Below are positions 44,476-53,499 of a stretch of 64,000 bases of DNA, in pieces (position 1 is the stretch's first letter; each line of letters begins with the position of its first letter). The stretch lies in contig NBTC02000002.1 in assembly GCA_002082245.2 (NCBI GenBank), positions 2,418,001 through 2,482,000 of the forward strand, written 5' to 3'. Position numbers and translations under genes: made by a program. This DNA comes from Yersinia enterocolitica. Its GTDB lineage: Bacteria > Pseudomonadota > Gammaproteobacteria > Enterobacterales > Enterobacteriaceae. The notes beneath the pieces are model-generated. The model had not been told where the DNA came from. It saw only the letters and a list, made by a program, of their open reading frames with translations, and searched no databases.

Positions 44476-44955
44476 ATGATCCGGGTCTATATCGCGTTAG
44501 GCAGCAATCAGGCTATGCCACTGCAACAGGTTAAAACCGCCCTGGAAGCGTTGGAGCATCTGCCACGCACCCGGTTAGTTGCATGTTCGCCATTTTATCG
44601 CACCAAACCGTTAGGCCCACAAGATCAGCCAGATTTTCTTAATGCCGTGGTAGCGTTAGATACCTCACTACCACCCGAGCAACTGCTGGACCACACTCAA
44701 GCCATTGAACGCAATCAGGGCCGGGTAAGGAAAGAACAACGCTGGGGGCCACGAACGCTGGACCTGGATATCATGCTGTATGGCTCACAGGTGATAACAA
44801 CCGATCGCCTGACTGTGCCGCACTATGGTTTGAAAGAGCGCGAGTTTATGCTCTATCCGCTGGCTGATATCGCACCTGACCTGATTTTCCCCGATGGCGA
44901 AGCATTATCAGAACGCCTTAAATGGGTGGATAAAAACGGTCTGGTGCCTTGGTAA
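44476..44955 (+). CDS. folK: 2-amino-4-hydroxy-6-hydroxymethyldihydropteridine pyrophosphokinase
   Basis: Transfers pyrophosphate from ATP to 6-hydroxymethyl-7,8-dihydropterin in folate synthesis. The 159-residue protein has the HPPK pattern: IALGSNQA, SPFYRTKPLGPQDQPDFLNA, and the metal-binding signature RWGPRTLDLDIMLYG (about 88-102), ending ERLKWVDKNG. It begins 8 bp after pcnB and is probably cotranscribed. In E. coli the yad fimbrial genes follow; here panB does. Confidence 0.97.
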   Translation: MIRVYIALGSNQAMPLQQVKTALEALEHLPRTRLVACSPFYRTKPLGPQDQPDFLNAVVALDTSLPPEQLLDHTQAIERNQGRVRKEQRWGPRTLDLDIMLYGSQVITTDRLTVPHYGLKEREFMLYPLADIAPDLIFPDGEALSERLKWVDKNGLVPW

Positions 44956-45037
44956 CTCATACTTGCCAAATTCAACATATAGCATCCCTATCTGATATCC
45001 CCACCATCTTAACCCCTTGTCTCAGGAGAAAAGAGTG

Positions 45038-45835
45038 ATGAAAGCCACCACCATGAGCCACTTGCGTCAATGGAAACAAGAAAAGCGTAAGTTCGCCACA
45101 CTGACAGCCTATGATGCCAGTTTTGCCCAGTTGTTTGTCGAGCAAGGTATTGAGGTACTGCTGGTGGGTGATTCGCTCGGTATGACGTTACAAGGCTTCG
45201 ACTCGACTCTGCCAGTAACCACCGCGGATGTGGCTTATCACACCCGTGCGGTGCGCCGAGGTGCGCCTCATTGCCTATTATTGGCAGATATGCCCTTCAT
45301 GAGTTATGCCACACCAGAGCAAACATTTACTAATGCCGCAGAGTTGATGCGCGCCGGCGCCAATATGGTCAAACTGGAAGGCGGTAGCTGGTTATGTGAT
45401 ACCGTGCGCATGCTCGCTGAACGTGCCGTTCCGGTATGCGGGCATCTGGGATTAACCCCGCAGTCAGTTAATATCTTCGGTGGCTACAAAGTACAAGGCC
45501 GCGAAGAAGTAGCAGCAAATCAGCTACTGAAAGATGCACTGGCACTTGAACTCGCGGGGGCGCAATTATTGGTACTGGAATGCGTGCCAGTAGAACTGGC
45601 AAAACGGGTTAGCGAAGAGCTGGCTATTCCGGTGATTGGTATTGGTGCTGGTAATGTCACTGACGGGCAGATACTGGTTATGCACGATGCGCTGGGCATT
45701 ACTGGCGGTCATACCCCTAAATTCAGTAAGAATTTCCTGGCACAAAGTGCCGGTGATATTCGCGCCGCCATTAAGCTGTATATTCAGGAAGTTGAAAGTG
45801 GCCTATATCCGGCGGAAGAACATACATTCCAGTAA
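45038..45835 (+). CDS. panB: 3-methyl-2-oxobutanoate hydroxymethyltransferase
   Basis: First step of pantothenate synthesis, making ketopantoate from alpha-ketoisovalerate and methylene-THF. From 45038 it has 265 residues, with AGGAG nine bases upstream. It shows the magnesium site VGDSLGM (about 43-49), [17 protein letters not shown], and the catalytic glutamate in LECVP. A TTG seven codons upstream is not needed. It is followed by an ERIC element and then panC. Confidence 0.97.
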   Translation: MKATTMSHLRQWKQEKRKFATLTAYDASFAQLFVEQGIEVLLVGDSLGMTLQGFDSTLPVTTADVAYHTRAVRRGAPHCLLLADMPFMSYATPEQTFTNAAELMRAGANMVKLEGGSWLCDTVRMLAERAVPVCGHLGLTPQSVNIFGGYKVQGREEVAANQLLKDALALELAGAQLLVLECVPVELAKRVSEELAIPVIGIGAGNVTDGQILVMHDALGITGGHTPKFSKNFLAQSAGDIRAAIKLYIQEVESGLYPAEEHTFQ

Positions 45836-45870
45836 ATTTTGCGGATAATACGCTGCTATTACATCCTATT

Positions 45871-45982
45871 TATACCCAATAGATTTCAAGATGCAGGAAG
45901 GCGGCAAGCAGAGGCGAGGCCCATGAATGGGTCGAGTAATCACCGCAGCCAACACACCTGCAATTTGAAAGATGACCGGTAT
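45871..45982. repeat. ERIC-type element between panB and panC
   Basis: 112 bp from TATACCCAATAGATTTCAAG to GATGACCGGTAT. The middle (GAGGCGAGGCCCATGAATGG) resembles the insertion segment of the 7187 copy rather than the ERIC core. Its right end is 11 bp from the panC ATG, directly before its GGAGAG site. Confidence 0.75.
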
Positions 45983-45993
45983 CGGAGAGAAGA

Positions 45994-46848
45994 ATGCTGA
46001 TTATTGAAACCCTGCCGCTATTGCGTCAGCAAATTCGCCGTTGGCGTCAGGAAGGAAAGCGAGTTGCACTGGTACCAACCATGGGTAACCTGCATGAAGG
46101 GCATATGACATTAGTGGAAGATGCCAAAACCCGTGCCGATGTGGTGGTCGTGAGTATTTTTGTCAATCCGCTGCAATTTGAACGCCCGGATGATTTAGCT
46201 CGCTACCCACGCACTTTGCAGGAAGATTGCGAGAAGTTGACCCGTCACGGTGTGGATCTGGTATTCGCCCCTGCGGCAGTCGATGTCTATCCATCCGGTC
46301 TGGAAAGCCAGACCTATGTCGACGTCCCTGCCCTGTCTACTATTTTAGAAGGTGCCAGTCGCCCTGGTCATTTCCGTGGTGTATCCACTATCGTCAGCAA
46401 ACTGTTCAATCTGGTGCAACCAGATGTTGCCTGTTTTGGTGAAAAAGATTATCAGCAACTGGCACTGATCCGTAAAATGGTGGCGGATATGGGCTATGAC
46501 ATCAATGTTGTCGGGGTGCCGATTGTGCGGGCGAAAGATGGTCTGGCACTGAGTTCCCGCAATGGCTATCTGACGGCTGAAGAGCGAAAAATCGCCCCGC
46601 AGCTCAATAAGATAATGCAAGCTCTGGCCGAGAAACTGATCTTGGGTGAAAGGCAGATTGATGATTTGCTGGCTGACACCGCAGAGCAATTACGTCATGC
46701 CGGTTTTACCCCGGATGAACTGTTTATCCGCGATGCCCACACTTTGCAACCATTGACCATCGACAGTAAACAAGCCGTTATCCTGCTGGCCGCCTGGCTG
46801 GGTAAAGCACGCCTGATTGATAACCAACAGGTTGATTTGCGTAGTTAA
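45994..46848 (+). CDS. panC: Pantothenate synthetase
   Basis: Condenses pantoate and beta-alanine using ATP. The 284-residue protein has the nucleotidyltransferase HIGH-type motif in [11 protein letters not shown] (about 28-38), [16 protein letters not shown], and the KMSKS-like LSSRNGYL. The ribosome-binding site GGAGAG lies just before the ATG and immediately after an ERIC element. The beta-alanine it uses is made by PanD, encoded downstream past the accessory gene at 47002. Confidence 0.97.
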   Translation: MLIIETLPLLRQQIRRWRQEGKRVALVPTMGNLHEGHMTLVEDAKTRADVVVVSIFVNPLQFERPDDLARYPRTLQEDCEKLTRHGVDLVFAPAAVDVYPSGLESQTYVDVPALSTILEGASRPGHFRGVSTIVSKLFNLVQPDVACFGEKDYQQLALIRKMVADMGYDINVVGVPIVRAKDGLALSSRNGYLTAEERKIAPQLNKIMQALAEKLILGERQIDDLLADTAEQLRHAGFTPDELFIRDAHTLQPLTIDSKQAVILLAAWLGKARLIDNQQVDLRS

Positions 46849-47001
46849 CCCCTGACTGCGGTGAATAGCGGCCGAGCCCGGTTTTCACCGCACATCCCCC
46901 TTCCCTGCTCCTCTTATTCTTCACCAAACAAGGTGTTAACCCGAAAGCATTTTCTCTGCCTTTTGTATGTAATACATCGCATAAATAAAAGGGGGTTGAA
47001 G

Positions 47002-47481
47002 ATGGGAATTAGGGTTGGAAATCATCTGTTTTCCACTGAGATTAGTCACTCAGTCATCGCAAATATAGCGGAAAAAACACTACCACCATCGATGAGTTTA
47101 TGGGAGATAATAAAGGACTTTTTCTGTTGTACCCATCATGCTGAAGCATTGGATTGTCTCTATCAACTGTACCATCCTCTGAATAATACCGATGCAATGA
47201 ACCCGGAGGAAATTCGCGGCAACATAGCAAAAGCATTTAATCAATTAAAACAGTTAGCAGCACCAGGATATGAAGAGAGATTTTCTCAGCCTAAGGGGTC
47301 TAATAACCAAGAGCAACATTTCACTATTACTGATAAAAATGACGAATTTATATTAAATATAAGAATGAACATTAACACCAATAAATACACAATCTCCACC
47401 CCTAGTGGCGACCCAGTATGCCTATATCTGCGACCAAAGTCTGCACAAGCAACCGATAGACCGATGGGATCGGGGGCTTGA
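47002..47481 (+). CDS. Stand-alone SspH/SlrP-type N-terminal (type III effector-like) domain protein
   Basis: A 159-residue protein. Residues about 28 to 60 (PPSMSLWEIIKDFFCCTHHA then EALDCLYQLYHP) closely resemble the conserved N-terminal region of Salmonella effectors SspH1, SspH2 and SlrP. There the WEK(I/M)xxFF motif directs SPI-2 secretion; here it reads WEIIKDFF. Similarity continues through PGYEERF, HFTITDKNDEFIL and NKYTIS. The family then has leucine-rich repeats and a NEL ubiquitin ligase; this frame stops instead and no remnant follows. The start ATG follows GGGGGTTGAAG. The gene is AT-richer than panC and panD, suggesting transfer. Homology is recalled, not searched; secretion is inferred. 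Confidence 0.7.
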   Translation: MGIRVGNHLFSTEISHSVIANIAEKTLPPSMSLWEIIKDFFCCTHHAEALDCLYQLYHPLNNTDAMNPEEIRGNIAKAFNQLKQLAAPGYEERFSQPKGSNNQEQHFTITDKNDEFILNIRMNINTNKYTISTPSGDPVCLYLRPKSAQATDRPMGSGA

Positions 47482-47664
47482 TAGCAAGTCCCTGTTCCGC
47501 TAGCCGCAGACCCGTTTTAGTCTCCTGTTTTTATCACTCAATCGCTGAGCCATAGACAAGCGGTATAAAATCAGCAAAACTGGATGCTTCTCCCTAAATC
47601 AATCGATGATGGGATAGGATGCCAGACTTATTCTGGGTAATAACCGGGGTCAAAGGTAAGAGTT

Positions 47665-48045
47665 ATGATACGCACTATGTTGCAAGGCAAACTGCATCGG
47701 GTCAAAGTCACTCAAGCTGATTTGCACTATGAAGGTTCCTGCGCTATCGATCAGGATTTTCTGGAAGCCGCTGGCATTCTGGAATACGAAGCCATTGATA
47801 TTTATAACGTTGATAATGGTCAGCGTTTTTCCACTTATGCTATCGCCGCCGAACGCGGTTCACGGATTATCTCGGTGAACGGTGCCGCGGCGCGTTGTGC
47901 TTGTGTCGGTGATAAGCTGATCATCTGTTCCTACGTACAGATGTCTGATGCTGATGCCCGATTGCACCACCCTAAAGTGGCGTATTTTGAAGGTCAGAAT
48001 CAACTGCAACGCAAAGCTAAAGCGGTACCGGTTCAAGTCGCTTAA
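47665..48045 (+). CDS. panD: Aspartate 1-decarboxylase (pyruvoyl enzyme)
   Basis: Makes beta-alanine for PanC. The 126-residue proenzyme self-cleaves between Gly24 and Ser25, visible in HYEGSCAID; the new pyruvoyl group on Ser25 is the cofactor. Conserved [15 protein letters not shown] supports the assignment. The stop codon TAA directly touches an ERIC element. It is separated from panC by the effector-like gene; in E. coli an unrelated gene occupies the same slot. Confidence 0.97.
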   Translation: MIRTMLQGKLHRVKVTQADLHYEGSCAIDQDFLEAAGILEYEAIDIYNVDNGQRFSTYAIAAERGSRIISVNGAAARCACVGDKLIICSYVQMSDADARLHHPKVAYFEGQNQLQRKAKAVPVQVA

Positions 48046-48174
48046 TTACCCTTTGTACTTGAAGCCGCAGGGGTGTTAGCTACGTTCACTTACCCGAATC
48101 ACTGACTTCAGTCAGCTCCTCGGGATGCGTTTACTTGCTGGCCTACCTGCGACTCCAATTACTTTGGGTAATAT
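48046..48174. repeat. ERIC element after panD
   Basis: About 129 bp in reverse orientation, from TACCCTTTGTACTTGAAGCC to CCAATTACTTTGGGTAATA, with core CCGAATCACTGACTTCAGTC. The left end touches the panD stop codon. Confidence 0.8.
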
Positions 48175-48236
48175 CCTTCTTACTGAAGGCTCAGGTTAGC
48201 CACGTTTGCTCACCTGTATTCTTGGTCTTTCAAGAT

Positions 48237-48273
48237 AAAAAATGGTGCCTTACCAGAGCACCATCTTTCATAT
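48237..48273. terminator. Bidirectional terminator between panD and the yadE-like gene
   Basis: AAAAATGGTGC and GCACCATCTTT arms around a short loop (CTTACCAGA). Suits the convergent genes on both sides. Confidence 0.65.
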
Positions 48274-48294
48274 CCTCTTCATACCATCGAGTTG

Positions 48295-49602
48295 TTAATC
48301 CGACTCCATCACCGCAGGTGCAGGGGCAACCGGCTGGCCAGGTTCATTGGCAATACGCTCTGCCATAGTCGGTATTGAATCAGTACGCAGAATATAAAGC
48401 CGTTTGAGGGTATACGGATTATCACCGGGTTTAACCTTGCCTTGTATGGTGGTCACCGCCAAATGGAAACCGGCATTTTTAGCCGCATCGATAGCGGTTT
48501 GGTTAAAGCCACCAAAGGGATATGACAGAAAGATCACGTGCGGATTAAATTGAGATAACGCTCGTCGTGAGTGTTCAAAATCAAAAACAATATTGTGATA
48601 AGAACGGCTCAATAAGATAGGGTTACGTTTATTATCAGTCCGGTGTAAAAAATGAGTATGAGACTGAACATCAAATACATCCTGAATCTCTTTCAATTCA
48701 GAGATACTCATAAACTGTAATGAATCAGGGTTCCATTTTTGTGGATGGCGCTTAATTCGTGATGAAATAATAAACGCCGTAGCCCGGAAGCCATTTTCTT
48801 TCAATATAGGATATGCGTAGCGGTGGACCGATTTAAGACCATCGTCAAAGGTCAGTACTACAACTTTTGCGGGCAGATTAATCTTGTTATTGAGATAACC
48901 TTCAAGCTGATAGAGCGAAATCGTGTCGTAACCTGTCTGCTTGAGATAGGTCATCTGGTTACTGAATGCCGCATCAGAGGTGGTGGTTGATGTATTGAGG
49001 AAACGTTTATTCTCCTCATTCTTCAACATATGGTGATAGGTCAGGATCGGGATGCCGTTATCGATTTCAGCATCGACGCTACTGACATAGCCTAAGCGAT
49101 CACCAATATTGACCTGATACCAGGTATTCCCTAACCGGTCTTTCAATTTACCCACGATAGGATAACGCAAGTTATCTACCAGCGTAGCAAACTGCTCACT
49201 GCGCACATCCGCCGCCAGATAGACAGGAGTTTCGCGCTTGATCAATATATTTTGATTGGGCAGGGGTTTATTCAAATCACCCAAGATATCGTTGGTTTTT
49301 CGTGCTTTGTTGATATCTTCTAAATCGTCCTTATCAATAAAGCCGATGCCATTACCAAATTTAAATTCATAGTATTCTGCCGCGGCGGGTAAAACCTGAA
49401 TAAGTTGATCTTCTTTAATCTCACCGACAGGAATGACCTTCTCACCAACCAGTGAATATATTTCGCTATCACGCTGTGCAACCATATATTTAGGCGTAAG
49501 TGTTGCTTCATCAGGTAAGAGATCTGCATGGGTTGCCGGTATCATTACCGACATGACAAGACCGAGTAGCATCCCAATAGCTATTCTGTTTTTATGCCAC
49601 AT
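48295..49602 (-). CDS. yadE: Polysaccharide deacetylase family protein (YadE-like)
   Basis: Predicted envelope carbohydrate esterase family 4 protein of unknown substrate; the position next to panD and yadHG matches E. coli yadE. The 435-residue precursor has a signal peptide ending near ATHADLL. An N-terminal part with two SH3-like segments (about 45-190) follows. The deacetylase domain has PILTYHHM, the metal-binding [20 protein letters not shown] (first Asp pair), the histidines in QSHTHFLH and a late SYPFGGFN. The start is uncertain: ATGs at 49623 and 49665 are in frame, and none has a strong ribosome-binding site. Confidence 0.82.
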   Translation of the reverse strand: MWHKNRIAIGMLLGLVMSVMIPATHADLLPDEATLTPKYMVAQRDSEIYSLVGEKVIPVGEIKEDQLIQVLPAAAEYYEFKFGNGIGFIDKDDLEDINKARKTNDILGDLNKPLPNQNILIKRETPVYLAADVRSEQFATLVDNLRYPIVGKLKDRLGNTWYQVNIGDRLGYVSSVDAEIDNGIPILTYHHMLKNEENKRFLNTSTTTSDAAFSNQMTYLKQTGYDTISLYQLEGYLNNKINLPAKVVVLTFDDGLKSVHRYAYPILKENGFRATAFIISSRIKRHPQKWNPDSLQFMSISELKEIQDVFDVQSHTHFLHRTDNKRNPILLSRSYHNIVFDFEHSRRALSQFNPHVIFLSYPFGGFNQTAIDAAKNAGFHLAVTTIQGKVKPGDNPYTLKRLYILRTDSIPTMAERIANEPGQPVAPAPAVMESD

Positions 49603-49783
49603 TATCGTTCTACTTATGCGCATTTGGCGCTGAATTGAAAAGGGGAAAATCTGGTGCGCCAGCATAGCACAAGACGCCAGAAGTTGAGAAAGACGATATT
49701 AGATGGGGACATTATTTATTACGTTTAAATTCCAGTATTAACAACAATTAACTAACTAATAATTCACGATCAATCTCTGCTAA

Positions 49784-49907
49784 TAGCCAAAATCATTGGC
49801 GTTACAGCAAGGCGGCAAGTCAGCGCATCCCGATGAGCTTACAGCAGTAAGTGATTCGGGTAAGTGAACGTAGCCAACACCGCTGTAACGTCAAGGCCGA
49901 AAAGAAT
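49784..49907. repeat. ERIC element, tandem pair copy 1
   Basis: About 124 bp with core CCGATGAGCTTACAGCAGTA then AGTGATTCGGG. It is nearly identical to the copy that follows directly. Confidence 0.85.
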
Positions 49908-50032
49908 ACCCAAAGTCATTGGCGTTACAGCAAGGCGGCAAGTCAGCGCATCCCGATGAGCTTACAGTAGTAAGTGATTCGGGTAAGTGAACGTAGCCAA
50001 CACCGCTGTAACGTCAAGGCCGAAGGGTATTA
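49906..50032. repeat. ERIC element, tandem pair copy 2
   Basis: About 127 bp from ATACCCAAAGTCATTGGCGT to GGCCGAAGGGTAT. It differs from copy 1 by one base in the core (CAGT for CAGC) and a few at the ends. The right end overlaps the TAA stop codon of yadH (minus strand). Confidence 0.85.
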
Positions 50033-50800
50033 GGTGCGTAGCCCACGACCACGCTCTATCAAATACCAAGCCCACGCATAAAACACCGCGATGAATACCA
50101 CCAAAACACCAATGGTCAATACCAATGGCACATCAGAAATCCCAAGGAAGCCATAACGAAACCCGCTTATCATGTACACAATGGGATTTAGTTTCGATAC
50201 CGCCTGCCAAAAAGGGGGCAGTAATGATAGCGAGTAAAAGACCCCGCCCAGATACGTCAAGGGGGTCAGCACAAAAGTAGGCACCAGGCTGATATCATCG
50301 AACGTTTTGGCAAATACCGCATTCAGTAACCCACCGAGGGAAAACAGAATGGCCGTCAGCATCAATGTCAGTGCAATCATTGACCAAGAGTGGACATGCA
50401 ACGGTACGAAGAACAGTGAGATAATCGTTACCAGAATACCGACACAGATCCCACGGGCGACCCCACCACCGACATAACCGATAATCACAATATGTGTGGG
50501 TACCGGTGCTACCAGCAACTCTTCAATACTGCGCTGGAATTTAGCACCAAAGAACGATGCAGCGACGTTGGCATATGAGTTGGTGATAACCGCCATCATA
50601 ATCAAGCCGGGAACGATAAATTGCATATAATTAAAACCGCCCATATCACCAATTCGGGCACCAATCAGGTTGCCGAAAATAACGAAATAGAGCGACATAG
50701 TAATCACCGGTGGTACCAGTGTTTGAATCCAGATACGAGCAAAACGCGTGATTTCTTTGATCCAAATACTCTGTAATGCTACCCAATATAGGCGGGTCAT
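50030..50800 (-). CDS. yadH: ABC-2 type transporter permease
   Basis: Inner-membrane permease partnered with YadG; substrate unknown. The 256-residue protein has six predicted hydrophobic segments. It carries the ABC-2 signature around LTPLTYLGGVFYSLSLLPPF near residues 180-200 and starts MTRLYWVALQSIWIKEITRF. It overlaps yadG by 4 bp. Its stop codon is formed at the very end of an ERIC element. Confidence 0.92.
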   Translation of the reverse strand: MTRLYWVALQSIWIKEITRFARIWIQTLVPPVITMSLYFVIFGNLIGARIGDMGGFNYMQFIVPGLIMMAVITNSYANVAASFFGAKFQRSIEELLVAPVPTHIVIIGYVGGGVARGICVGILVTIISLFFVPLHVHSWSMIALTLMLTAILFSLGGLLNAVFAKTFDDISLVPTFVLTPLTYLGGVFYSLSLLPPFWQAVSKLNPIVYMISGFRYGFLGISDVPLVLTIGVLVVFIAVFYAWAWYLIERGRGLRT

Positions 50801-51723
50801 GCTTTCTCTCCCCCGTTACCATTAACCAAGGTGACAAATAGCTCTTCCAGACGGTTAGCCTTGTTGCGCATACTTTGTACCTGAATTCCCTGAGCGTTCA
50901 ATTGACTGAATAAACCATTCAGACCTTGCTCACGCTTAACATCAACCTCCAGCGTTGAGGTGTCCGTCAGACGATAGCCATAACCTTCCAGCTTAGGTAG
51001 CGGGCTTTTAATACCCAAATCAAAAATAAAGGTTTCTGACTCAAGTTTGCCAAGCAACTGCTTCATGGTGGTATTTTCCACCAGTTCACCATTCTGGATA
51101 ATACCAATGTTACGGCACAGCATTTCTGCTTCTTCCAGATAGTGAGTAGTCAGAATAATGGTGGTCCCCTGCGCATTCAGCTCTTTCAGGAACCCCCACA
51201 TCGAGCGGCGTAACTCGATATCCACCCCAGCGGTAGGTTCATCAAGGATTAGCAACTTCGGCTCATGCATCAGCGCACGCGCAATCATCAAACGGCGCTT
51301 CATCCCGCCCGACAGCCGGATAGCGCGCTCATTGCGTTTGCTCCACAAATCCAACTGAGTGAGGTATTTCTCGGCACGTTGTAACGCCTCACGCCGCGTG
51401 ACGCCGTAATACCCCGCTTGGGTAATCACAATCTGCAACACCGTCTCGAATGGGTTGAAGTTAAACTCCTGTGGTACTAACCCAAGTTGGCGTTTGGCAT
51501 TCACGATATCGTTATCAATATCGTAACCAAAAACTTGTACCTTACCGGACGTTTTGTTCACTAATGAACTGATAATACCAATGGTGGTCGATTTACCCGC
51601 ACCATTCGGCCCAAGCAGGGCATAAAAATCACCTGCCTCTACGCGCAGATCAATGCCACGTAGTGCCTGAACGCCACCTGCATAGGTTTTGGTTAGTTGC
51701 GTTATTTCCAGTGCATATGTCAT
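50797..51723 (-). CDS. yadG: ABC transporter ATP-binding protein
   Basis: ATPase of the YadGH exporter-type ABC system with unknown substrate. The 308-residue protein has Walker A GPNGAGKSTTIG (about 38-49), the signature RLSGGMKRRLMIARAL, Walker B LLILDEPTAGVD and the switch His in TTHYLEEAE. It is divergent from can, with about 240 bp between the start codons, as in E. coli. Confidence 0.93.
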   Translation of the reverse strand: MTYALEITQLTKTYAGGVQALRGIDLRVEAGDFYALLGPNGAGKSTTIGIISSLVNKTSGKVQVFGYDIDNDIVNAKRQLGLVPQEFNFNPFETVLQIVITQAGYYGVTRREALQRAEKYLTQLDLWSKRNERAIRLSGGMKRRLMIARALMHEPKLLILDEPTAGVDIELRRSMWGFLKELNAQGTTIILTTHYLEEAEMLCRNIGIIQNGELVENTTMKQLLGKLESETFIFDLGIKSPLPKLEGYGYRLTDTSTLEVDVKREQGLNGLFSQLNAQGIQVQSMRNKANRLEELFVTLVNGNGGEKA

Positions 51724-51960
51724 AAGTAAAAAAGAACCTTATTCTATGAGTTTCTCAGCGATAACAGCATACCCATGCCTTGCTTAGCTCGCCTGTCAGG
51801 GCAAGTTACGGGGAGCAGAAGGGATCATGGGTCGATACCGAGAAGATGTTACGCAGACGAAAATTGCGCGATCAACAGGGTCACTGTTCCGATTTCAAAA
51901 TCGTCATCCTTGCCGTATATTATCTTATCGCAATCCGTTCATTACAGGCTATTTACATTA

Positions 51961-52620
51961 ATGAAAGAAATAGAGAAGCTCCTCGCGAATAATGACATGT
52001 GGTCAAACTCTATCAGTAAAGATGACCCCGATTTTTTTGAACACCTGGCGCAAGCCCAGAAACCCCGTTTTCTGTGGATTGGCTGTTCAGACAGCCGCGT
52101 CCCCGCAGAGCAACTAACTGGTCTAAAAGCGGGTGAATTATTCGTTCACCGCAATGTAGCCAATCTGGTTATCCATACGGATCTCAACTGCTTGTCCGTG
52201 GTGCAATACGCCATCGATGTTTTGCAGGTCGAACACATCATTATCTGTGGTCACCTTGGTTGTGGCGGTGTCGAAGCGGCGATCAAAGGTGAAGAGATGG
52301 GCCTTATCGATAACTGGTTACTGCATATTCGTGATCTTTGGTATAAGCACAGCTCACTGCTGGGTGAGCTACCACAAGAAGAACGCAGCGATATGTTATG
52401 TAAAATCAATGTCGTAGAACAAGTCTATAACCTGGGTCATTCGACTATTGTCCGGTCCGCCTGGAAGCGTGGGCAGAAAGCCATGATTCACGGCTGGGTC
52501 TATGGTATTGAAGATGGCAAACTGACTGATTTGAAAGTCTCGGCCACCAGCCTCAGTAGCCTTGAAGTCCTTTACCGTGAAGCGATGGCAAAGTTACTGC
52601 AACCTAATAGAAAAGACTGA
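51961..52620 (+). CDS. can: Beta-class carbonic anhydrase
   Basis: Interconverts CO2 and bicarbonate, needed for growth in air. From 51961 ([15 protein letters not shown]) it has 219 residues, close to E. coli Can (220). It has the zinc ligands in [10 protein letters not shown] (Cys about 42) and HLGCGG (His and Cys about 98-101), with the Asp-Arg dyad in DSR. The longer frame upstream to 51775 has no family similarity. Confidence 0.97.
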   Translation: MKEIEKLLANNDMWSNSISKDDPDFFEHLAQAQKPRFLWIGCSDSRVPAEQLTGLKAGELFVHRNVANLVIHTDLNCLSVVQYAIDVLQVEHIIICGHLGCGGVEAAIKGEEMGLIDNWLLHIRDLWYKHSSLLGELPQEERSDMLCKINVVEQVYNLGHSTIVRSAWKRGQKAMIHGWVYGIEDGKLTDLKVSATSLSSLEVLYREAMAKLLQPNRKD

Positions 52621-52714
52621 ACAGTCGCCAGGGAGGGTGTTCAAGCACACCCTCTCCCATCCCTAAATGCTGCTAAAGACACTCGAACTCAAAATATTGA
52701 CGTGCAGTGACCAG

Positions 52715-52848
52715 CGGCAAATAAGGCGTAGCGAGCTAAGTCAGTTTGAGTGCGCCCAGCACGCAACAACCGGAGCGTACACGTAGTACGTGAGGATTCT
52801 AAGTACTGCGTAATCTCAAAATGGCGACGCACAGTAGCCGTTCCTGAT
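52715..52848. repeat. Palindromic dispersed repeat, copy 2 (can-hpt gap)
   Basis: About 134 bp from AAGGCGTAGCGAGCTAAGTC through CCGGAGCGTACACGTAGTAC to GCACAGTAGCCGTTCCTGAT. It shares its outer, central and right blocks with the copy at 13225. The centre CACGT-AGT-ACGTG is itself an inverted repeat. It reaches the stop codon of hpt. Confidence 0.65.
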
Positions 52849-53384
52849 CACTCGTCAAACATGACAACCTTTCCTACATAAGGAAGATGTCTATATCTTT
52901 GAGCATAATCGATACCGTAACCCACCACAAATTCATCAGGAATGGCGAAGCCGACCCACTCAACCGGCACCTGAACTTCGCGACGCTCTGGTTTATCCAG
53001 CAACGTGCAGATAGCCAATGATTTTGGCCCACGCAATTGCAGAATTTCACGCACTTTACTTAATGTATTACCGGAGTCGATTATATCTTCAACAATCAGC
53101 ACATCCTTACCACGGATATCTTCATCTAAATCTTTCAGGATTTTCACATCTCGCGTGGTACTCATGCCATTGCCGTAGCTGGAGGCCGTCATAAAATCGA
53201 CTTCATGGGAAACATCAATGGCACGGCATAAGTCAGCCATAAACATAAATGAGCCACGGAGCAACCCGACCAGCACCATTTCACTGCCGCTGTCGCGGTA
53301 GTGTTCGGAGATTTGGCGGCCTAATTCGGCAATTCGGGCTTTGACTTCCTGCTCGGAAATCATGACTTCTACAGTGTGTTTCAT
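52848..53384 (-). CDS. hpt: Hypoxanthine phosphoribosyltransferase
   Basis: Purine salvage, converting hypoxanthine (and guanine less well) to the nucleotide with PRPP. The 178-residue protein has the E. coli length and start ([10 protein letters not shown]). It shows the PRPP-binding loop [14 protein letters not shown] (about 99-112) and the conserved [19 protein letters not shown]. It is divergent in position from can and followed upstream by cueO; E. coli gcd, normally between hpt and cueO, is absent. Confidence 0.97.
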   Translation of the reverse strand: MKHTVEVMISEQEVKARIAELGRQISEHYRDSGSEMVLVGLLRGSFMFMADLCRAIDVSHEVDFMTASSYGNGMSTTRDVKILKDLDEDIRGKDVLIVEDIIDSGNTLSKVREILQLRGPKSLAICTLLDKPERREVQVPVEWVGFAIPDEFVVGYGIDYAQRYRHLPYVGKVVMFDE

Positions 53385-53499
53385 AAGTATTTACGTCGCT
53401 TTTTTACGTTACTTGCCACAAGAAAGCCGCTGAGTTTACCATAGCCTAAGCGATGTTGCGACGGACTCACCCGCCGCACACATAACCTGTTGATACCCC

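Noticed and set aside
46861..47001. In-frame upstream extension of the effector-like gene from GTG 46861
   Set aside because: The extension has no ribosome-binding site and no similarity to the family; ATG 47002 has a good upstream site.
51775..51960. N-terminal extension of carbonic anhydrase
   Set aside because: No family similarity; the ATG at 51961 gives the usual length.
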